Assembly: GCA_002763085.1 (NCBI GenBank)
Contig: PFCY01000089.1
Coordinates: forward strand, 1-7,351
Origin: Candidatus Pacearchaeota archaeon CG10_big_fil_rev_8_21_14_0_10_32_14
Lineage (GTDB): Archaea; Nanobdellota; Nanobdellia; Pacearchaeales; GW2011-AR1
Length of the DNA stretch: 7,351 nucleotides
Direction: 5' to 3'
The position numbers were made by a program, and so were the translations under genes. The notes beneath the pieces are model-generated. The model did no database searches. It was given only the letters and a program-made list of their open reading frames with translations, and was not told the origin of the DNA. Shown here piece after piece: positions 4,055-7,351 of the stretch (positions are counted from its first letter, which is position 1; the number at the start of each line of letters is the position of its first letter).

Positions 4055-4306
4055 ATGTATAAACTAATTTTGGAGAAAAAAGCGACAGATAGTCTCAATA
4101 AATTAGAATATCAGATAAGGAAAAGAATTTGGAATAAATTACAGGAATCTAAAGATGATCCATTTCGGTTTTTTGAGAAACTCGTTGAAGACGATAGCTT
4201 CAAGTTAAGAGTTGGCGACTATCGAGTTATAGCAGATATCTTTAGAGATAAAGAAGTTATTATAGTCTTAAAAGTTGGACATAGAAAAAATATTTATGAA
4301 AGGTAA
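4055..4306 (+). CDS. RelE/ParE superfamily toxin (83 aa)
   Basis: This compact basic protein has the RelE fold order: strand MYKLILEKKA (1-10), helices with LNKLEYQIRKRIWNKL (14-29), KLVEDDSFKLRVGDYRVIADI (42-62) and C-terminal VLKVGHRKNIYER (71-83). The residues used for mRNA binding and cleavage in RelE relatives are represented by Arg52, Arg57, His76, Arg77, and Tyr81. It is expected to cut mRNA on the ribosome, held in check by the RHH antitoxin just upstream. The ATG at 4055, one base after the antitoxin TAA, is preferred. A TTG at 4043 would add four residues but does not fit the family N-terminus. The length is normal and there is no sign of decay. Confidence 0.88.
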   Translation: MYKLILEKKATDSLNKLEYQIRKRIWNKLQESKDDPFRFFEKLVEDDSFKLRVGDYRVIADIFRDKEVIIVLKVGHRKNIYER

Positions 4307-4358
4307 AAAGTCTCAGTTTTTATACCTTCTAGATTTTATATCTCTTTCCTCCATCACA

Positions 4359-4366
4359 TTTTTAAT
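4359..4366 (+). promoter_or_regulatory. TATA-like box of the flippase-like gene
   Basis: TTTTTAAT is a weak match but is centred 25.5 bases before the ATG at 4388, matching the geometry of the other genes. The 81-base gap 4307-4387 after relE is otherwise pyrimidine-rich and holds no gene; its GTTTTTA at 4315-4321 could serve as a T-rich terminator. Confidence 0.45.
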
Positions 4367-4387
4367 CCATCAATACTTTGACTTTTT

Positions 4388-5338
4388 ATGAACAAAAAAC
4401 TCAAATCATTTCTCAGTATTTCTCTGTTAATCATAATTATTTTAATGGCAGCCTATTATGTCTATTCTAATTATCATGAATTTTCTTCAATTAAATTAGT
4501 AAATCCTATATTCATACTCTTTATCGCAATTCTTTTCTTATTCGCCTACATTTTCGTTTCTCTTCAAACAATTTATCTATTAAGACCTCTAAAAGTGAAT
4601 TTGAAATTTTTTGAAGCCTATACTTTATCCATGATGACTGGATTTTATAATTTAATAACCCCGTTTAGGGGTGGAATGGCAGCCCGCGCGGTATATTTAA
4701 AGAAAAAACATAATTTTTCTTACTCCGATTTTTTCGCGACTCTTTCAGCATCCTACATAATCACTTTTTTTGTAGCCGGTCTTATCGGACTTATTGCATC
4801 ATATCTTGTCTATGCTCAAGAAGGAAGTTATAATCTTGTGTTAATCGGAATTTTTATTGTTATTTTTTTAGGGATGATTTTTTTGATGATCCTTCCGGAC
4901 TTTTCAAAGACCAAATATGCTTCCTCAATCTCTAAAAGACCTCTTTTGCAAAAATTTCTTAGGATAATAAATGCTTGGCACGAAATAAAACACAATAAAA
5001 GAATAATTTCTTTAATTTTTATTGCCACAACAATTCAGCTCATTATCGCTACAGTTTCTCTTATTATCTCATTTAGTATTTTTGGCTGGCAAATTTCTTT
5101 CGCCGACGCGCTTCTTATTTCATGTATCGGAAGTGCCGGAATACTTATATCAATAACTCCTGCCGGGTTGGGAATTCAAGAATCAATAACGATCTTCACG
5201 GCTCTCGCTTTAGGAATATCCCCCAGCCAAACAATTCCAGTTTCTATTCTCGGAAGACTCATATCAACGGTCATACTTTTCATATTAGGACCGTTATGCT
5301 CCTATTATCTGCTTAAAAGAAAAAGTAAATCTGCCTAA
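4388..5338 (+). CDS. Flippase-like / lysylphosphatidylglycerol synthase TM family protein (316 aa)
   Basis: This is a polytopic membrane protein of the UPF0104/AglD-like family (LPG_synthase_TM). Hydrophobic segments lie at about 7-26, 40-64, 77-92, 119-142, 149-170, 205-232, 237-257, 262-277 and 282-308. Two family signatures are visible: TPFRGGMAARAVYLKKK (91-107, with Arg94, Gly95, Gly96 and Arg100) and ITPAGLGIQES (256-266, with Pro258, Gly260, Gly262 and Glu265). Another conserved Arg is at 290. Family members are linked to lipid-carried sugar handling; Haloferax AglD fuses such a domain to a GT2 transferase, but here the domain stands alone. The next gene is a GT-C glycosyltransferase 37 bases downstream, so a shared role in surface glycan assembly is likely. 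The exact substrate cannot be read from the sequence. Confidence 0.85.
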   Translation: MNKKLKSFLSISLLIIIILMAAYYVYSNYHEFSSIKLVNPIFILFIAILFLFAYIFVSLQTIYLLRPLKVNLKFFEAYTLSMMTGFYNLITPFRGGMAARAVYLKKKHNFSYSDFFATLSASYIITFFVAGLIGLIASYLVYAQEGSYNLVLIGIFIVIFLGMIFLMILPDFSKTKYASSISKRPLLQKFLRIINAWHEIKHNKRIISLIFIATTIQLIIATVSLIISFSIFGWQISFADALLISCIGSAGILISITPAGLGIQESITIFTALALGISPSQTIPVSILGRLISTVILFILGPLCSYYLLKRKSKSA

Positions 5339-5346
5339 AAGGATAC

Positions 5347-5354
5347 TTTTTTAA
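5347..5354 (+). promoter_or_regulatory. Possible TATA-like box of the glycosyltransferase gene
   Basis: TTTTTTAA is centred 25.5 bases before the ATG at 5376. It could give the transferase its own leaderless transcript in addition to read-through from the upstream gene. Confidence 0.35.
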
Positions 5355-5375
5355 GAGGCGTCACTTTGGATTTTA

Positions 5376-6980
5376 ATGGACAAATTACCCGTAAAAGATA
5401 TAGTTAAAGAATCATTTTGGCAGTTGCTTGCCGTTTATTCTTTTTTAATTTTAATTGTAGCTCTCGGATTTTTTTCAAAATATTCAATATACTTTAACGC
5501 ATTAGCATTGATTGTTGCAATTCTGGGAGTATTTTATTTTTCGTCATCAACAAAAGAATCTTCTTCCCACCCCATTTTTAGAAAAAACATTTTTTATCTT
5601 CTTTTCTCTTTAAGCATTTTATTTATTCTGTCTTTCAGGCTCATTCCTTATCTTTACAACGGATATAAAATTCCTCTTGGATACGACGCAGGAATTTACA
5701 AATACGCAATTGAGCATGGCTTAACAAATCTAGACTTATGGGTGAGAGCAGGAGTCGAACCGGGATTTCTCTATTTCATGACCTTCCTTAATTCAGCTCT
5801 CAATATTCCGTCGCAATTTCTCTTGACTTACGGATTCATTTTTTGTATTCTTTGTTTAGGACTTTCAATTTATTATTTCACAAAAACTTATTTTAATGAC
5901 AAAGAAATTGCTTTAATATCAATTTTAATTTATTCAATTTCCCTCGTCCAGTTCAAAGTCTTCACATTTTTATATTACAAGAATATCATCGCACTTTCTT
6001 TCACACTGCTTGCATTTACATTTTTACTTAAGAATAAACTTTGGGTTTTCTCTTTATTCGGAATATTAGTCGGAATTTTCCATCGGCCGTCATTTTACAT
6101 ATTTGGGATATCCTATCTAGCCTTTGCTATAATCTCTCCATACAAAAATAAAAAATATGATTTCAAGATTTTATCAAAATATGTTCTTCATGGAAGTCTT
6201 ATTCTTGCAATCTCAATGTTATTTTTTATTGGAACATTTTCTCCAGCAATTACAAATTTAATTTATCCCGTTGTCAACTCTTTCGTTCAGACCGGATCGT
6301 CCCCCGGAACGTTCATTGATTTCTTTGATTATCAATTTTCAATATTATTTTATCTCCCTCTTTCATTAATAGGATTTTTATTTTATATAACACAAAAAAA
6401 ATATTCTCTATCAAAAGATTTATTTTTCTTTTATACAGTTTTCCTGATTTCAATTGTATACTTTCGCCTGTTCTTCTTCAATCGTTACCTCATCTTCCTG
6501 GATATATCAATGATAATCTTCGCTTCATACGGTGCTTATATCCTCCTAAAAGAAAAAAGTAAAGTCGGTTTCATCATAATCACAATCCTTCTTATTTCTG
6601 GAATCATCCTATCCTTTAATGCTTCTATGGATTCCCGACCGACAATCCCAAATTCGATTTACAATTCAATTACTTCTATAGATCTATCAAATGAAAATAA
6701 CGCTTATCTTATAAGCATCTCAAGTGAATTCACCCCCTATCTACAAGGTTACATCCAAAGTTCAAAAACAACTAAAATAATTGCTCCGGGAATGTTTGAT
6801 TATGACGCCTTAAACTCCCGACCTAAGTGGGAAAAGTTCTGGGCAGACCTGAATGCCTCCGAATTTAAAGAAACATATGGGGACGATTCTTCAATATTCT
6901 TATACTATCCAAGACACATGAATAATTCATGCTACACAAGTATAGAAAACGTATTAAACCTCTATAAATGGATTTGTTAA
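5376..6980 (+). CDS. GT-C superfamily polytopic glycosyltransferase, GT39-like (534 aa)
   Basis: This large membrane protein has about ten or more hydrophobic segments between residues 15 and 415, followed by a soluble C-terminal part (about 416-534). After the second or third helix comes the loop GYDAGIYKYAIEHG (102-115), with Asp104 in the position of the acidic catalytic or metal-binding residue of GT-C enzymes. Further family-like features are GVEPGFLYF (126-134), FHRPSFYIFG (235-244) and RYLIFLDIS (370-378). Such enzymes transfer sugars from polyprenyl-phosphate donors on the outer face of the membrane. The acceptor (protein, lipid or growing glycan) is unknown. Neighbouring genes are the flippase-like protein upstream and a bitopic membrane protein 4 bases downstream, which looks like an operon. 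An O-antigen-ligase or polymerase-like role is an alternative. Confidence 0.75.
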   Translation: MDKLPVKDIVKESFWQLLAVYSFLILIVALGFFSKYSIYFNALALIVAILGVFYFSSSTKESSSHPIFRKNIFYLLFSLSILFILSFRLIPYLYNGYKIPLGYDAGIYKYAIEHGLTNLDLWVRAGVEPGFLYFMTFLNSALNIPSQFLLTYGFIFCILCLGLSIYYFTKTYFNDKEIALISILIYSISLVQFKVFTFLYYKNIIALSFTLLAFTFLLKNKLWVFSLFGILVGIFHRPSFYIFGISYLAFAIISPYKNKKYDFKILSKYVLHGSLILAISMLFFIGTFSPAITNLIYPVVNSFVQTGSSPGTFIDFFDYQFSILFYLPLSLIGFLFYITQKKYSLSKDLFFFYTVFLISIVYFRLFFFNRYLIFLDISMIIFASYGAYILLKEKSKVGFIIITILLISGIILSFNASMDSRPTIPNSIYNSITSIDLSNENNAYLISISSEFTPYLQGYIQSSKTTKIIAPGMFDYDALNSRPKWEKFWADLNASEFKETYGDDSSIFLYYPRHMNNSCYTSIENVLNLYKWIC

Positions 6981-6984
6981 TAAT

Positions 6985-7351
6985 ATGGCAGAAAAAAAAC
7001 TCTATTCTAGAGATAATTGGCAGTCTCAGTTTCAGAGTTGGAAAACCCACAAATCACTCGAATCTTCATCGCACAAAGCCTCTCCGGATCAAATAAAAAA
7101 AGATATCACAGATATTTTTCAAACAACTCTTTTCCCCTCTAGTGCTGTCAAATCAAAATTCCCAACTTCATCTTCATCTATCGCAAAAAAACAAAAACCC
7201 TCAAAAAGTATTTTCTCCCTCAGAATACTCATTATTTTGATTGCCTTAGCGATTGTAGGTTATGTTGTATATTCTAATTTTATCGCTCACCACGAATTTG
7301 AGTACTACTATGATATTGGAAGTGGCGATGACGCATCAAAAAATTATCTTG
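6985..7351 (+). CDS. Bitopic membrane protein with extracytoplasmic domain, partial (first 122 aa)
   Basis: The frame opens at ATG 6985, four bases after the stop of the glycosyltransferase, and stays open to the window edge, so the 3' end is missing. Residues 1-75 are hydrophilic, rich in Ser, Lys and Gln, and probably disordered in the cytoplasm. A basic stretch AKKQKPSKS (67-75) precedes a single hydrophobic segment (76-97), which predicts an N-in topology. The residues after it, HHEFEYYYDIGSGDDASKNYL (102-122), look like the first strand of an extracytoplasmic beta domain. I do not recognise the family. The tight spacing suggests co-expression with the glycosyltransferase, for instance as a glycan-modified or glycan-organising partner. 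ATG 6985 is the first ATG of the frame and the junction fits translational coupling. Confidence 0.7.
   Translation, partial: MAEKKLYSRDNWQSQFQSWKTHKSLESSSHKASPDQIKKDITDIFQTTLFPSSAVKSKFPTSSSSIAKKQKPSKSIFSLRILIILIALAIVGYVVYSNFIAHHEFEYYYDIGSGDDASKNYL

Noticed and set aside
4828..5028. Minus-strand open frame of 66 codons
   Set aside because: It lies wholly inside the flippase-like gene on the opposite strand, lacks a promoter at the usual spacing, and has no recognisable family.
5122..5316. Plus-strand open frame of 64 codons in another frame
   Set aside because: It is inside the flippase-like gene, whose protein is clearly the real one here with the TPAGLG motif.
6865..7050. Minus-strand open frame of 61 codons
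   Set aside because: It overlaps the end of the glycosyltransferase and the start of the next gene, both supported on the plus strand.

Overview
The window looks like part of a small, AT-rich archaeal genome. The evidence is archaeal promoter geometry (TATA-like boxes centred about 26 bases before the start codons, with almost no 5' leaders and no Shine-Dalgarno sites), the archaeal flavour of the toxin-antitoxin families, and archaeal-type surface-glycan membrane proteins. A DPANN lineage of the Woesearchaeota/Pacearchaeota kind is my best guess. It is an inference from composition and protein style, not from a marker gene.

Bases 1-4306 form a toxin-antitoxin (TA) island. In order it holds: the 3' part of a gene broken by an in-frame TGA (possibly HEPN-like); a PBECR-like putative RNase toxin with a DUF2283 partner (449-978); an intact HicB antitoxin (1205-1438) convergent with, and overlapping, a broken HicA toxin on the minus strand (1421-1642); an antitoxin pseudogene with two in-frame TAA codons (1891-2034) whose 3' end overlaps the next toxin; an AbrB-type VapB / PIN-domain VapC pair on the minus strand (2022-2599); a secreted Ig-like-repeat protein on the minus strand (2695-3651); and a ribbon-helix-helix / RelE pair on the plus strand (3817-4306). 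The spacers in the first 1.8 kb are unusual. Three C-rich, G-poor tracts full of CGTC lie between genes (231-330, 979-1140, 1691-1810). A roughly 55-bp segment is repeated almost perfectly at 271-325 and 1758-1813, bracketing the PBECR/DUF2283 and HicB/HicA genes like a cassette. A 13-bp perfect inverted repeat (355-392) sits inside one copy's downstream flank and is half present next to the other copy.

Bases 4388-7351 are a different kind of region, with three co-directional membrane-protein genes: a lysylphosphatidylglycerol-synthase/AglD-type flippase-like protein, a GT-C (GT39-like) polytopic glycosyltransferase, and the start of a bitopic membrane protein with an extracytoplasmic domain that runs off the window. 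Together they suggest building of cell-surface glycans from polyprenyl-linked sugars.

The most notable points are the repeat-bracketed, partly decayed TA island with its odd CGTC-rich spacers, and the two antitoxin-to-toxin tail-to-tail overlaps. No RNA gene, CRISPR array or transposase was recognised.
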